Shown here: piece by piece, positions 27,360 to 36,961 of the stretch
Numbering within the stretch: position 1 is the stretch's first letter
Layout of the letters: each line of letters starts with the position of its first letter
Assembly (NCBI GenBank): GCA_027484105.1
Contig: JAIXUG010000022.1
Location: forward strand, 1 to 38,331
Source: Comamonadaceae bacterium
GTDB lineage: Bacteria; Pseudomonadota; Gammaproteobacteria; Burkholderiales; Burkholderiaceae_C
Direction of reading: 5' to 3'
DNA: 38,331 bases
Translations under genes and position numbers: made by a program
The notes under the pieces: model-generated
The model's input: the letters and a program-made list of their open reading frames with translations, nothing else
Told to the model about the DNA's origin: nothing
Database searches by the model: none

Positions 27360-28313
27360 TCAGTTTTGGTCGATTGCCTCTGTCTTTGTCGGGCCCCACC
27401 CCTTGGGCAGTCCCGCTTCGGGCGTCATGCCATACAAGGGCTCGCCAGGCAGACCGGCTTTCAGGGGCGCGCGAGCGGCCATGAGCAGGTTCAGGTCAAT
27501 GCCGGTGCGCACGCCCATGGCTTCGAACATGAACACCAGGTCTTCGGTCACCACATTGCCCGAAGCGCCCGGCGCGTAGGGGCAACCGCCCAGGCCGCCG
27601 AGCGAGCTGTCAAAGGTGCGCACGCCCGCCTCGTAAGCGGCCAGGGCATTGGCCAGGCCCAGGCCCCGGGTGTTGTGCAGGTGGGCGGCACCTGTGAGGG
27701 GGCCGATTTCCTGAAACATGCGCTCGAACAGCCGACGCACCTGCGCCGGGTTGGCCATGCCGGTGGTGTCCGACAGGCCGATCTCGTCCACGCCCGCTTG
27801 GGCCAGCAGCTGGGCCAGGCGCAGCACATCGTCCTCGGGCACTCGGCCTTGCAAGGTGCAACCAAAGGCGGTGGACATGCCCACCTCCACCGGCACGCCG
27901 GGCGCGATCTCGTCGCGCAGGCGCAAGACCGCCTGGACTTCTTGCACCATGTCTTCGGGGGTTTTGCGCACATTGGCCAGGGAGTGGGCGGGGCTGGCCG
28001 ACACCGGCAAGGTGAGCTTTTGGGCCCCCGCTTGCAATGCGGCTTGCGCACCCCGCAAGTTGGGCACCAAGGCCATGATGCACACGCCCGTGTGGCGCAA
28101 TGCGTGCTGCACCACCTGCGCGGCGTCGGCCATTTGCGGCAGCAGTTGGGCGGGCACAAAAGAGGCCACTTCGATTTCGCGCAGGCCAGCTGCGGCCAGC
28201 GCGTCGATCCAGCGCAGCTTGTAGTCGGTGGGCATGGTGGCCTTGACCGATTGCAGGCCGTCGCGTGGGCCCACTTCGCTGATCAGGACTTCTGGGGCAT
28301 GGGTGCTTGTCAT
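27360..28313 (-). CDS. Hydroxymethylglutaryl-CoA lyase family protein
   Basis: This is a 317-residue HMGL-type TIM-barrel enzyme. EVGPRDGLQ near 13-21 is the N-terminal metal/substrate segment. HLHNTRG near 208 carries metal-binding histidines, and GLGGCPYAPGASGN near 236-249 contains the catalytic Cys loop. HMG-CoA lyase cleaves 3-hydroxy-3-methylglutaryl-CoA to acetyl-CoA and acetoacetate at the end of leucine breakdown. Related lyases act on other 3-hydroxyacyl-CoAs. ATG 28313 is preferred to a TTG at 28328. Confidence 0.88.
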   Translation of the reverse strand: MTSTHAPEVLISEVGPRDGLQSVKATMPTDYKLRWIDALAAAGLREIEVASFVPAQLLPQMADAAQVVQHALRHTGVCIMALVPNLRGAQAALQAGAQKLTLPVSASPAHSLANVRKTPEDMVQEVQAVLRLRDEIAPGVPVEVGMSTAFGCTLQGRVPEDDVLRLAQLLAQAGVDEIGLSDTTGMANPAQVRRLFERMFQEIGPLTGAAHLHNTRGLGLANALAAYEAGVRTFDSSLGGLGGCPYAPGASGNVVTEDLVFMFEAMGVRTGIDLNLLMAARAPLKAGLPGEPLYGMTPEAGLPKGWGPTKTEAIDQN

Positions 28314-28393
28314 GGCCCGATTAGACAACAGAGGATTTGTGCAGAAAAGTCATGGGTTTATGCCTTTTGATCGTGTTTATCTGCATCCAAACT

Positions 28394-28399
28394 TAGAAT
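28394..28399 (+). promoter_or_regulatory. Possible -10 box for malate synthase G
   Basis: TAGAAT matches five of six -10 consensus bases and lies 100 bases before the glcB start in the divergent region. TTGATC lies upstream, but about 21 bases away, which is too far for a standard -35. Another sigma factor or an activator may be needed. Confidence 0.25.
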
Positions 28400-28498
28400 A
28401 AAGTCCTTTCCGAATGAATCGTCGCGTGGACCTTGTCTGATGGCCTCGGTTCAATGACAGACATCCCCCCCGTTTTTCAACATCCTTCCGAGGCTTCC

Positions 28499-30730
28499 AT
28501 GACTGCACGCACCGCGATCCACAACCTGCAAGTGGCCAATCCCTTGCTGAGTTTCATCAACGACAAAATGTTGCCCGCCACGGGCGTGAACCCAGACAAG
28601 TTCTGGCAAGGCTTCAACGACATCGTGGCCGATCTGGCCCCGAAAAACATCGCCTTGCTGGCCGAGCGTGACCGCATTCAGGCCGCCATGGACCAGTGGC
28701 ACACCGCCAACCCCGGCCCCGTGCCCGCGGGCAAGGCCATGAAGGCTTACCGCAAATACCTCTCGCAAATCGGTTACCTGGTGCCCGAGCCCAAGAACGC
28801 CCAAGCCACCACCGCCAATGTGGACGCCGAACTGGCCAAGCTGGCGGGCCCGCAGCTGGTGGTGCCGATCTTGAATGCCCGTTATGCATTGAATGCCGCC
28901 AACGCCCGTTGGGGCTCGCTGTATGACGCGCTGTACGGTACCGATGCGATCAGCGAAGCCGACGGCTGCGAAAAAGGCTCGGGCTACAACCCCAAGCGTG
29001 GCGCCAAAGTCATCGACTATTGCCGCAACGTGCTCGACCGCTGCGCGCCACTCAAGTCCGGCTCGCATGTGGGCAGCAAGGGCTACAGCGTCAAGGCGGG
29101 CAAACTGGTGGTGACCTTGGCCAATGGCAAAACGTCCACCTTGGCCGATGCCAAGCAGTTTGTGGGTTACACCGGTGACGCCAAGGCCCCTGCTTCGGTG
29201 CTGTTTGTGCACAACGGCTTGCACCTGGATTTGCAAATCAACAAGACCACCCCCATCGGCAAGACCGACCCCGCGGGCGTGTCGGACCTGATCGCTGAAA
29301 GCGCGCTGTCCACCATCCTCGACCTGGAAGACTCGGTGGCCGCCGTGGACGCCGACGACAAAGTGCTGGCCTATGCCAATTGGCTGGGCATTTTGCAAGG
29401 CACCCTGAGCGAAGAAGTGCACAAGGGCGGCAAGACCTTCACCCGCACCATGAACGGTGACCGCGAGTACACCAAGCCCGCAGGCAAAGGCACCGTCAAA
29501 CTGCATGGCCGCTCGCTCATGTTCGTGCGCAACGTTGGCCATTTGATGACCAACCCCGCCATCCTCTACAAAGCCGCCGACGGCAGCATGAAAGAGATCC
29601 CGGAAGGCATCCTGGACGCGATGGTCACCGTGACCTGCGCCCTGGTGGACTTGCAAAAGAAAGCCTCGCACCCCCTGCGCAACAGCCGCACCGGCAGCGT
29701 TTACATCGTCAAGCCCAAGATGCACGGCCCCGCCGAAGTGGCCTTTGCCGACGAGTTGTTTGGCCGCGTGGAAAAAGTCATTGGCATGAAGCCTTCCACC
29801 GTCAAGCTGGGCATCATGGACGAAGAGCGCCGCACCAGCGCCAACCTCAAGGCCTGCATTGCCGCTGCCAAGAGCCGCGTGGCCTTCATCAATACCGGCT
29901 TTTTGGACCGCACAGGCGACGAGATGCACACCTGCATGCTGGCCGGTCCCGTCATGCGCAAGGGCGACATCAAGAACAGCACCTGGCTGGGTGCTTACGA
30001 GAAGAACAACGTCAACGTGGGCCTGGCCTGCGGCTTGCGTGGCCGTGCCCAGATCGGCAAGGGCATGTGGGCCATGCCCGACCTGATGGCCGACATGCTC
30101 AAGGCCAAAATTGGCCACCCCATGGCCGGTGCCAACACCGCCTGGGTGCCCAGCCCCACCGCCGCCACCCTGCACGCCATGCACTACCACCAAGTGGACG
30201 TGCCGGCGCTGCAAAAGCAGATGGAAAAGGCTGTGGCAAAGCTTGACCCGAAACAGCTGCGCGATGACACCCTCAACGCCTTGCTGCAGTTCCCTGTGGT
30301 GGCCAAGGACGCCGCCAACTGGTCGGCTGAAGACAAGCAAAAGGAACTCGACAACAACGCCCAAGGCATCTTGGGCTATGTGGTGCGTTGGGTGGACCAG
30401 GGCGTGGGCTGCTCCAAAGTGCCCGACATCAACGGCGTGGGTCTGATGGAAGACCGCGCCACCCTGCGCATTTCCAGCCAGCACATGGCCAACTGGCTGC
30501 ACCACGGCGTGGTGACCGAAAAGCAAGTCAAAGCCACGATGGAGCGCATGGCGGCGGTGGTGGACACGCAAAACGCGGGCGACGCGGCCTACCAGAAGAT
30601 GGCGGGCAACTTCGCCAAGTCGGCGGCCTACAAAGCGGCTTGCGATCTGGTCTTCAAGGGCAAGGCCCAGCCCAGTGGCTACACCGAGCCCCTGCTGCAC
30701 GCCTGGCGTCTGAAGGTCAAGGCGGCCTGA
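28499..30730 (+). CDS. glcB: Malate synthase G
   Basis: This 743-residue enzyme has the typical long form of malate synthase G. It condenses glyoxylate and acetyl-CoA to malate and is used during growth on glycolate, C2 compounds and some aromatic products. Family segments include [15 protein letters not shown] near 240, [12 protein letters not shown] near 280, [15 protein letters not shown] near 340, and [17 protein letters not shown] near 660 with the catalytic Asp. ATG 28499 gives the usual N-terminus ([10 protein letters not shown]). A frame extending to 28433 is not supported. It is followed by a strong terminator. Confidence 0.96.
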   Translation: MTARTAIHNLQVANPLLSFINDKMLPATGVNPDKFWQGFNDIVADLAPKNIALLAERDRIQAAMDQWHTANPGPVPAGKAMKAYRKYLSQIGYLVPEPKNAQATTANVDAELAKLAGPQLVVPILNARYALNAANARWGSLYDALYGTDAISEADGCEKGSGYNPKRGAKVIDYCRNVLDRCAPLKSGSHVGSKGYSVKAGKLVVTLANGKTSTLADAKQFVGYTGDAKAPASVLFVHNGLHLDLQINKTTPIGKTDPAGVSDLIAESALSTILDLEDSVAAVDADDKVLAYANWLGILQGTLSEEVHKGGKTFTRTMNGDREYTKPAGKGTVKLHGRSLMFVRNVGHLMTNPAILYKAADGSMKEIPEGILDAMVTVTCALVDLQKKASHPLRNSRTGSVYIVKPKMHGPAEVAFADELFGRVEKVIGMKPSTVKLGIMDEERRTSANLKACIAAAKSRVAFINTGFLDRTGDEMHTCMLAGPVMRKGDIKNSTWLGAYEKNNVNVGLACGLRGRAQIGKGMWAMPDLMADMLKAKIGHPMAGANTAWVPSPTAATLHAMHYHQVDVPALQKQMEKAVAKLDPKQLRDDTLNALLQFPVVAKDAANWSAEDKQKELDNNAQGILGYVVRWVDQGVGCSKVPDINGVGLMEDRATLRISSQHMANWLHHGVVTEKQVKATMERMAAVVDTQNAGDAAYQKMAGNFAKSAAYKAACDLVFKGKAQPSGYTEPLLHAWRLKVKAA

Positions 30731-30751
30731 TCTTGGGCAGTTCTGGCCATT

Positions 30752-30779
30752 GAAAACGGCTCTTTCGGGAGCCGTTTTC
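30752..30779 (+). terminator. Rho-independent terminator after glcB
   Basis: GAAAACGGCTC (30752-30762) and GAGCCGTTTTC (30769-30779) form a perfect 11-bp stem with a TTTCGG loop, followed by TTTG. It starts 22 bases after the glcB stop. Confidence 0.9.
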
Positions 30780-30873
30780 TTTGAGGTGTGCCGTCCATCG
30801 TTCGTGCACAGGCAGTTTGGTGGGAGACCACGGGGTGGGCTGCGACGCAGGTGCAGAATCGGCATAGCCAAAG

Positions 30874-30932
30874 GGCGCCGTTGCGCATGCCTGAAAATAG
30901 GATTTTTGGAGAGTGCGATGCGCAGCGGCGCC
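30874..30932. repeat. Large inverted repeat upstream of the CWC-MFS operon
   Basis: GGCGCCGTTGCGCAT (30874-30888) and ATGCGCAGCGGCGCC (30918-30932) are 15-base inverted arms with one mismatch, around a 29-base loop. The loop holds a smaller inverted repeat, AAAAT-AGG-ATTTT, and an SD-like GGAGAG. The second arm ends 28 bases before the next gene. It could be a DNA operator, or an RNA hairpin that controls the operon. Confidence 0.55.
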
Positions 30933-30960
30933 GCCCTGGCCAAGATTGAGAGCCCCCACC

Positions 30961-31218
30961 ATGACCCAGCCCTTGAACACTCTGGACCCTTGTCGTTGCC
31001 CCTTGTGCGGTCAGCCCAATGCCTGCGCCATGGCCACGCCGGGCCAAGCGAATTCGGGCCCCTGCTGGTGCACGCGGGTCGAGTTCAGCGCCGATGTGCT
31101 GAAACAGGTGCCTGAGGCGGCGCGCAACAAGGCCTGCATTTGCGCGGCCTGTGTGGCTGCGTCGCCAGCCCCAAACCCTGAACCTCCGCAAGACCCCTTG
31201 CAGGCTGGACGCGCATGA
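30961..31218 (+). CDS. Small cysteine-rich CWC-family protein
   Basis: This is an 85-residue protein with nine Cys. CRCPLCGQPNAC (11-22) is followed by CWC (35-37) and CICAAC near the middle, a pattern matching the cysteine-rich CWC family. It probably binds zinc; its function is unknown. GAGAG lies about ten bases before ATG 30961, and the stop overlaps the MFS start (ATGA), so the two are co-translated. Confidence 0.75.
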   Translation: MTQPLNTLDPCRCPLCGQPNACAMATPGQANSGPCWCTRVEFSADVLKQVPEAARNKACICAACVAASPAPNPEPPQDPLQAGRA

Positions 31219-32717
31219 CCCAGGCCCAAGGCCCGCACAGCCTGCAGGCGCTGCAAGCGCGTTATGGCGAGCGGCACCGCTGGCTGTTGCTGCTGTCGGT
31301 CATGCTGGGCTCCATGGCGGCGGTGATGTCGTCGACCATCATGAATGTGGCCATCCCCGACATGAGCACGCATTTCACCTTGGGCCAAAGCCGTGTGCAG
31401 TGGGTCACCTCCGGCTTCATGGTCGCCATGACGGTGTCCATGCTCACCACGCCCTGGCTGTTGTCGCGCTATGGTTACCGCAGGGTGTACGAGGTGTGCA
31501 TGTGGCTGCTGTTGGGCGGCGGCGTGGTGGGCGGCTTGGCCAACGACTTTCCGCTGGTCATGGCCGCGCGCGTGGCCGAGGGTTTGGCCGCCGGCGTGGT
31601 ACAGCCCATTCCCGCCATCATCATCTTGCGTGCTTTTGCGTCAGAAGAGCAGGGCCGTGCCAGTGGCTTGTTTGGCATGGGTGTGGTGCTGGCCCCGGCC
31701 ATTGGCCCCAGCATTGGCGGTGTGCTGGTCGATGTGTTCGGCTGGCGCTCGATCTTTTTCATGGTGGTGCCCTTGGCCATGGTGGCGTTGTGGCTGTCGC
31801 GCCGCTATGTGCCCACCTCGGCGCCGGGCGGTGTGCAGGCCGACGCCGACAGCCCGGGTCTCGACTGGATGGGGCTGGCGCTGGCCAGTGCCTCCACCTT
31901 GATGCTGCTCAACGGCTTGGTGCAGTTGCGAGGCGATGGCAGCACGCTGGCCGTGATCCTGTTGGTGCTGGCCGGCTTGGGCATGGCACTGTTTGTCGCC
32001 TGGCAGCGGCATTTGCTGCGGCCTGAGCGACAAACCCAAGCCGTGTCCCAGGTCCGACGTCGCCCGCTCATGAATCTCAAGGTGTTTGCCCATCGCCATT
32101 TCGCCATGGGGGCGCTGGTGTCTTTCACCTACGGCATTGCGCTGTTTGGCTCCACGTATTTGTTGCCGGTTTACATGCAGATGGGTCTGGGCTTGTCGCC
32201 GTCCTACATCGGTGCCGCTTTATTGCCCGCCGGCATTTTGCTGGCCATGACCATCGCGGCGGTGGGGCGTTTGTCGAACCGCATGCCGCCCGCCCATTGG
32301 GTGAGTTGGGGTCTGGCTTTGCTGGCGCTGTCGTTTGCGCTCATGCCCTTGGTTCACCCGGCGGCGGGCTTGGCCTTGCTTTGGGTATTGGTCATTCTCG
32401 GGCGCATTGGCCTGGGCTTCATCTTGCCTTCGCTCAACCTGGGGGCTTTGCGGGGCTTGCCCAAGGACCTGATCCCGCAAGCCTCCAGCGTCATCGGTTT
32501 TGTGCGCATGCTGGGCGGCGCGGCGGGGGTGAGCATCTGCGCCATCGTGCTTGAATGGCGGCTGGTGGTGCATGCTTTTGCTGATTTGCCATTGCGCGCC
32601 TTCAACGAAACCTTTGTGTTTTTGGCGATCATCACGGCGCTGGCCCTGCTGGCCGCCTGGAAGATGGGCGAGTCGGCCACGCCCGCGCCCACCCACTCGC
32701 CCACACCGAAAGACTGA
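31215..32717 (+). CDS. MFS transporter, DHA2 (EmrB/QacA-type) drug exporter family
   Basis: This is a 500-residue inner-membrane protein with about 14 hydrophobic helices. TIMNVAIPDM near 41-50 and WVTSGFMVAMTVSML near 64-78 match the EmrB family motif D1 region. GRASGLFGMGVVLAPAIGPSIGGVLVD near 149-175 is the conserved motif C of proton antiporters. It probably exports toxic organic compounds in exchange for protons. No EmrA-like adaptor gene is adjacent. Confidence 0.9.
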   Translation: MTQAQGPHSLQALQARYGERHRWLLLLSVMLGSMAAVMSSTIMNVAIPDMSTHFTLGQSRVQWVTSGFMVAMTVSMLTTPWLLSRYGYRRVYEVCMWLLLGGGVVGGLANDFPLVMAARVAEGLAAGVVQPIPAIIILRAFASEEQGRASGLFGMGVVLAPAIGPSIGGVLVDVFGWRSIFFMVVPLAMVALWLSRRYVPTSAPGGVQADADSPGLDWMGLALASASTLMLLNGLVQLRGDGSTLAVILLVLAGLGMALFVAWQRHLLRPERQTQAVSQVRRRPLMNLKVFAHRHFAMGALVSFTYGIALFGSTYLLPVYMQMGLGLSPSYIGAALLPAGILLAMTIAAVGRLSNRMPPAHWVSWGLALLALSFALMPLVHPAAGLALLWVLVILGRIGLGFILPSLNLGALRGLPKDLIPQASSVIGFVRMLGGAAGVSICAIVLEWRLVVHAFADLPLRAFNETFVFLAIITALALLAAWKMGESATPAPTHSPTPKD

Positions 32718-32721
32718 TGCC

Positions 32722-33489
32722 ATGTGCCAACTCCTCGGCATGAATGCCAACACCCCGACCGACATCACGTTCAGCTTCAGTGGGTTTGCTCAGCGCGGCG
32801 GCCTGACCGACCACCACGGCGACGGTTGGGGCATTGCCTTCTTTGAAGGGCAGGGGGTTCGCCACTTTGTGGACCACCAAAGCGCCAGCACCTCGCCGGT
32901 GGCCGAGTTGATCCGGCGCTACCCGATCAAAAGCCAAAACGTGATTGCCCACATCCGCAAGGCCACGCAAGGCGATGTCAAACTGGAAAACTGCCACCCC
33001 TTTGTACGCGAGCTGTGGGGGCGCTATTGGGTGTTTGCGCACAACGGCAACCTGGTGGACTTTGCGCCGCGCCTGCACGGCAACTTCAAACCCGTGGGGC
33101 AGACCGACAGCGAGTGGGCATTTTGCTGGCTGATGCAAGAGCTGGCCAAGTCTCACGCCAGCGTGCCCAGTGTGCAGGAGCTCAGCTGCACCTTGCGCGA
33201 GTTGGTGCCCCAAATTGCCCGCCACGGCACCTTCAATTTTTTGCTCTCCAATGGCCAGGCACTGTGGGCACACGCCAGCACGAACTTGCACTATGTGTTG
33301 CGCAAGCACCCGTTCAGCCGGGCCACGCTCAGCGACGAAGACCTGAGCATGAATTTTGCCGATTGCACCCGCGAGACCGACCGTGTGGCGGTGGTGGTCA
33401 CGGCCCCCTTGACGACCGACGAAGCTTGGCAAGCCATGACGCCAGGCCAAGTGCACACCTTTGCAGAGGGTGACCTGCTGGACGTCTGA
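32722..33489 (+). CDS. Class II glutamine amidotransferase (YafJ-like)
   Basis: This 255-residue Ntn-hydrolase-type domain has Cys2 as the likely nucleophile once Met1 is removed (MCQLLGMNAN). It also has the class II segments HGDGWGIAFF, AHIRKAT and VFAHNGNL, and QTDSEWAF near 127. It should hydrolyse a gamma-glutamyl amide or supply ammonia. The natural substrate of stand-alone members is uncertain. It begins four bases after the MFS stop. Confidence 0.88.
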   Translation: MCQLLGMNANTPTDITFSFSGFAQRGGLTDHHGDGWGIAFFEGQGVRHFVDHQSASTSPVAELIRRYPIKSQNVIAHIRKATQGDVKLENCHPFVRELWGRYWVFAHNGNLVDFAPRLHGNFKPVGQTDSEWAFCWLMQELAKSHASVPSVQELSCTLRELVPQIARHGTFNFLLSNGQALWAHASTNLHYVLRKHPFSRATLSDEDLSMNFADCTRETDRVAVVVTAPLTTDEAWQAMTPGQVHTFAEGDLLDV

Positions 33490-33533
33490 TGCTTTGCGCC
33501 GTCTTGTCACAAAGGCTCGGTAAGATCCTCCAC

Positions 33534-34238
33534 ATGTTGATGCGTTTGACCGCCAAAGTGCTGTGCCTGGTGTTGTGCTGGCCTGCAGTGGCCTGGGCTG
33601 CGCGGCCTTTCATGACCGACGATGCCCGCCTGACCACCGCGGGCAGTTGCCAGCTCGAAACTTGGTCGCGCCGCTATTCGGACCGCAGCGAGTTCTGGGC
33701 TCTGCCTGCTTGCAACCCCACGGGCAATCTGGAGATCACTGCCGGTGGGTCTTCGTTGCGAGAGGCCGACAAGTCGACTGGCACCGATGCCGTGCTGCAG
33801 ATCAAAACCCTGTTCAAAAGCATGCCCGCCGATGGCTGGGGTGCGGGTGTGGCGATAGGGCATCTTCGGCATCGCCCGCACGCACCTGCAGGGGGAGATC
33901 AGGGACAAACGTATGTCTATGTCCCCGTGTCGGTGTCTTTTGCAGAGGGGCGCTTTGTGACCCATTCCAATGTGGGTTGGGCTCGCGACCGTGCCAGCGG
34001 GCAAGACCAGTTGACCTGGGGCATGGGTTTGGAGGTCCAGTTCCATCGGCGCTGGATGTGGATTGGCGAAACCTTTGGCAACGACCGGCAAAAGCCTTTT
34101 TGGCAAACCGGTCTGCGTTACCAGCTGGTGCCTGACCGGTTCCAAATCGACGCCACCTGGGGAGCGCCCCAAGGCTTGCGGTCCTCACACAACTGGTTGT
34201 CCTTCGGTTTGCGATGGACCCCCGACAAGTTCCCTTGA
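33534..34238 (+). CDS. Exported outer-membrane beta-barrel-like protein (phenol-MetA-type family possible)
   Basis: This is a 234-residue protein with a signal peptide (MLMRLTAKVLCLVLCWPAVAWA, cleaved near 22). The mature part has ARPFMTDDARLTTAGSCQLE, then alternating strands with aromatic ends (VYVPVSVSFAEGRFVTHSNVGW, GLRYQLVPDRFQIDATWG) and a C-terminal aromatic-rich strand. This fits a small porin-like barrel, possibly the family named after phenol-degradation MetA proteins. The frame also runs upstream to 33489, but ATG 33534 gives the best signal peptide. No function is established. Confidence 0.6.
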   Translation: MLMRLTAKVLCLVLCWPAVAWAARPFMTDDARLTTAGSCQLETWSRRYSDRSEFWALPACNPTGNLEITAGGSSLREADKSTGTDAVLQIKTLFKSMPADGWGAGVAIGHLRHRPHAPAGGDQGQTYVYVPVSVSFAEGRFVTHSNVGWARDRASGQDQLTWGMGLEVQFHRRWMWIGETFGNDRQKPFWQTGLRYQLVPDRFQIDATWGAPQGLRSSHNWLSFGLRWTPDKFP

Positions 34239-34262
34239 TGCGCTCGCGCGCTGGGCTTTTTC

Positions 34263-35204
34263 TCAGAGCTTGTGCTCGACCGCGTCCATGAACAGCGCCG
34301 CCACGTCGCAGCCCATCTGGTCGGTGATTTCCTGAAAGCAGGTGGGGCTGGTCACGTTGATCTCGGTGAGACTCTCGCCAATGATGTCCAGGCCCACCAG
34401 CATCAGGCCGCGTGCGAACAAAATCGGGCCCAGGGCCTCGGCAATTTCGCGGTCGCGTGCTGAAATCGGCTGGGCCACGCCCTTGCCACCCGCCGCCAGA
34501 TTGCCGCGCACCTCGCCACCTTGCGGAATGCGGGCCAGGCAAAAGGGCACGGGCTTGCCGCCGATCAAGAGCACGCGTTTGTCGCCTTGGGCGATGCCCG
34601 GCAAAAACTTTTGCACCATCACGGTTTGCGCGCCACCCCGGTTGAGGGTTTCGATGATGGCGCCCAGGTTCAGGCCGTCGGCGCCCACTTTGAATATGCC
34701 CATACCGCCCATGCCGTCCAGGGGCTTCAAGATGATGTCGCCATGCGTGGCATGAAAGGCGCGGATGTCGGCTTCGCTGCGCGTGACCAAAGTGGGGGCA
34801 ATGAACTGCGGGAACTCCAGGATGGCGAGTTTTTCGGGGTGGTTGCGCAAAGCAGCGGGGCTGTTGAACACCTTGGCCCCTTCGCGTTCGGCCTGGCTCA
34901 GCAGGTGGGTGGCGTAAAAGTATTCGCTGTCAAAAGGCGGGTCGGTGCGCATGATGACGGCGTCAAAGTCTTTCAGCGAAGCTCGGCGCGTGGCGGTCTG
35001 GGTGAACCAGCTGTCTGGCTGTCCGGTGAGGGTGATGTCGCGCACCTGGGCAGACACCGCTTCGCCTTGCTGCCAGCGCACATCGGTCATCTGGCAGGCC
35101 ACCACTTGGTGGCCGCGCTTTTGTGCTTCGCGCATCATCGAAAACGTGGTGTCCTTGTAAATCTTGAAGGACTCAAGGGGGTCGGCAATGAAAAGAATGT
35201 GCAT
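34263..35204 (-). CDS. gshB: Glutathione synthetase
   Basis: This 313-residue ATP-grasp enzyme joins gamma-glutamylcysteine and glycine. MHILFIADPLESFKIYKDTT is the typical N-terminus, and MRTDPPFDSEYFYAT near 89, ILKPLDGMGGMGIF near 157 and GLMLVGLDIIGESLTEINVTSPT near 264 are family-specific ATP- and substrate-binding segments. It is convergent with the barrel-protein gene, with 24 bases between stops. gshA is not in the window. Confidence 0.95.
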   Translation of the reverse strand: MHILFIADPLESFKIYKDTTFSMMREAQKRGHQVVACQMTDVRWQQGEAVSAQVRDITLTGQPDSWFTQTATRRASLKDFDAVIMRTDPPFDSEYFYATHLLSQAEREGAKVFNSPAALRNHPEKLAILEFPQFIAPTLVTRSEADIRAFHATHGDIILKPLDGMGGMGIFKVGADGLNLGAIIETLNRGGAQTVMVQKFLPGIAQGDKRVLLIGGKPVPFCLARIPQGGEVRGNLAAGGKGVAQPISARDREIAEALGPILFARGLMLVGLDIIGESLTEINVTSPTCFQEITDQMGCDVAALFMDAVEHKL

Positions 35205-35252
35205 GGCTGGACTGTGTCACAAAAAAAGAGGAAAACCTGACGCCGCAGTGTC

Positions 35253-36761
35253 TTATTGAAACGCCACCTCGGCAAAGCTGCGCAGCTTGCGGCTGTGCAG
35301 TTGTTCGGGTCCGGCGTTGCGCAGCAAGGTGACGGCGCGGATGCCAATCTGCAAATGCTGGTTGACGCGCTCGCGGTAAAAGTGGTTGGCCATGCCCGGC
35401 AGCTTGATCTCGCCGTGCAGGGGCTTGTCGCTCACGCACAGCAGCGTGCCATAGGGCACCCGAAAGCGAAAACCGTTGGCCGCAATCGTGGCGCTTTCCA
35501 TGTCGAGCGCCACGGCGCGGCTTTGGCTGAAGCGCCGCTGCGGCGTGCTGGCCACGTTGTGGGTGGGCAGCAATTCCCAGTTGCGGTTGTCGGTGCTGGC
35601 CACGGTGCCGGTGCGCATGAAGCGTTTGAGCTCAGGGCCTTGGCAGCCGGTGACTTCGGCCACGGCTTTTTCGAGGGCCACCTGCACTTCGGCCAGTGCC
35701 GGAATCGGCACCCACAGCGGCAGCTCTTCGTCCAGCACATGGTCTTCGCGCACATAGGCGTGGGCCAGCACATAGTCGCCCAATTGCTGCGTGGTGCGCA
35801 GGCCTGCGCAGTGGCCCAGCATCAGCCAGGCGTGTGGGCGCAGCACCGCAATGTGGTCGGTGATGGTCTTGGCGTTGGCGGGCCCCACGCCGATGTTGAC
35901 CATGGTGATGCCGCTGTGGCCCTTACGCACCAGGTGGTAGCCCGGCATTTGTGGCAGGCGCGGCGGTGTTTGGCCCAGGGCGTCCACCTCTTCGGCGGGC
36001 AGACCCACGCGCCGCGTGACCTGGTTGCCGGGCTCGACAAAGGCGATGTATTCGCTGTCCGGGTTGTGCATTTCGGCGCGGCCCAGGGCAATGAATTCGT
36101 CGATGTAAAACTGGTAGTTGGTGAACAGCACATAGTTCTGAAACCAGTGCGGTGAGGTGCCGGTGTAGTGGCGCAGGCGTTGCAGCGAATAGTCGATGCG
36201 TGGCGCGGTGAACAGCGACAAGGGGCGGCCTTCGGCGGGCGTGGGCTCGTGCGTGCCATTGGCAATCCCGTCGTCCATGGCGGCCAGGTCGGGCAGGTCG
36301 AACACCTCACGCATCAGGGCCTGTCTCTCTCGGCTCAGACTGCCTTCCATGTGTTCGTCGTCGGCGAAAGAAAAGTGGATCGGGATCGGCTGGTTGCTGG
36401 TGCCCACCTGCAGGCTCACGCCGTGGTTTTGCAGCAGCAGCGTCAACTGCTGACGGATGTAAAAAACAAACAGGTCCGGCCGGGTCAGGGTGGTTTCGAA
36501 GCGGCCCGGCTCGGCCACAAAACCATAGCTCAAGCGGCTGTCCAGGCCTTCGGGGCGGCGGCTGGCGCTGGTCACCTGCACCCGTACAAAAGGGTAAAAC
36601 GCCCGCACGCGGGTGCCCGCCATGTCCGCGCCCGCCACAAACTCGCGCATGGCCTGGCGCAGGTGGTTCACGCTGTGCTGGTAGATGTGCTGGATTTGCG
36701 CCAAGGCGCTGTCGGCATCGTGGTGCTCGGATGGGGCAATGAAGGGCGGCAAGTGCTGCAT
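35253..36761 (-). CDS. amn: AMP nucleosidase
   Basis: This is a 502-residue enzyme with an N-terminal regulatory domain (about 1-230) and a C-terminal phosphorylase-like catalytic domain (MVNIGVGPANAKTITDHIAVLRP near 295, ALDMESATIAANGFRFRVPYG near 425). It hydrolyses AMP to adenine and ribose 5-phosphate. ATG 36761 is chosen because AGGAAAACC lies directly upstream; a frame reaching 36833 has no such site. Confidence 0.92.
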   Translation of the reverse strand: MQHLPPFIAPSEHHDADSALAQIQHIYQHSVNHLRQAMREFVAGADMAGTRVRAFYPFVRVQVTSASRRPEGLDSRLSYGFVAEPGRFETTLTRPDLFVFYIRQQLTLLLQNHGVSLQVGTSNQPIPIHFSFADDEHMEGSLSRERQALMREVFDLPDLAAMDDGIANGTHEPTPAEGRPLSLFTAPRIDYSLQRLRHYTGTSPHWFQNYVLFTNYQFYIDEFIALGRAEMHNPDSEYIAFVEPGNQVTRRVGLPAEEVDALGQTPPRLPQMPGYHLVRKGHSGITMVNIGVGPANAKTITDHIAVLRPHAWLMLGHCAGLRTTQQLGDYVLAHAYVREDHVLDEELPLWVPIPALAEVQVALEKAVAEVTGCQGPELKRFMRTGTVASTDNRNWELLPTHNVASTPQRRFSQSRAVALDMESATIAANGFRFRVPYGTLLCVSDKPLHGEIKLPGMANHFYRERVNQHLQIGIRAVTLLRNAGPEQLHSRKLRSFAEVAFQ

Positions 36762-36794
36762 GGTTTTCCTGGGCGGTGTGTCTGGCAATGATGC

Positions 36795-36812
36795 GCACCC
36801 CGTGCAGGGTGC
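36795..36812. promoter_or_regulatory. Palindrome in the amn / keto-acid-cleavage divergent region
   Basis: GCACCC (36795-36800) and GGGTGC (36807-36812) flank CGTGCA. The repeat lies 34 bases upstream of the amn start in a 200-base divergent region, so it could be a shared operator. No regulator gene is adjacent. Confidence 0.35.
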
Positions 36813-36961
36813 ATGTTGACCATTTTGCTGCAATCATGTGGCCCGGGTGTGTCATGCCAGCGCGTTTGTTGCCTAGGTGACCTTGCTGTTCTTGCCGGAC
36901 GGGCATGCTGTGGCTCAGGCCAAGCCGACAGGGGCTGGGTCAGCATGTTTGGAGACCGTTC

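Noticed and set aside
28451..30943. Very long open frame (830 codons) on the minus strand opposite malate synthase G
   Set aside because: It is a by-product of strong third-position GC bias. The product is His/Gly/Val-rich without family motifs, and glcB on the plus strand is unambiguous.
30918..31115. Small leader frame starting ATG 30918 with GGAGAG upstream
   Set aside because: It overlaps the CWC gene in another frame and its product has no recognisable features. The SD-like match lies inside the inverted repeat and may serve another purpose.
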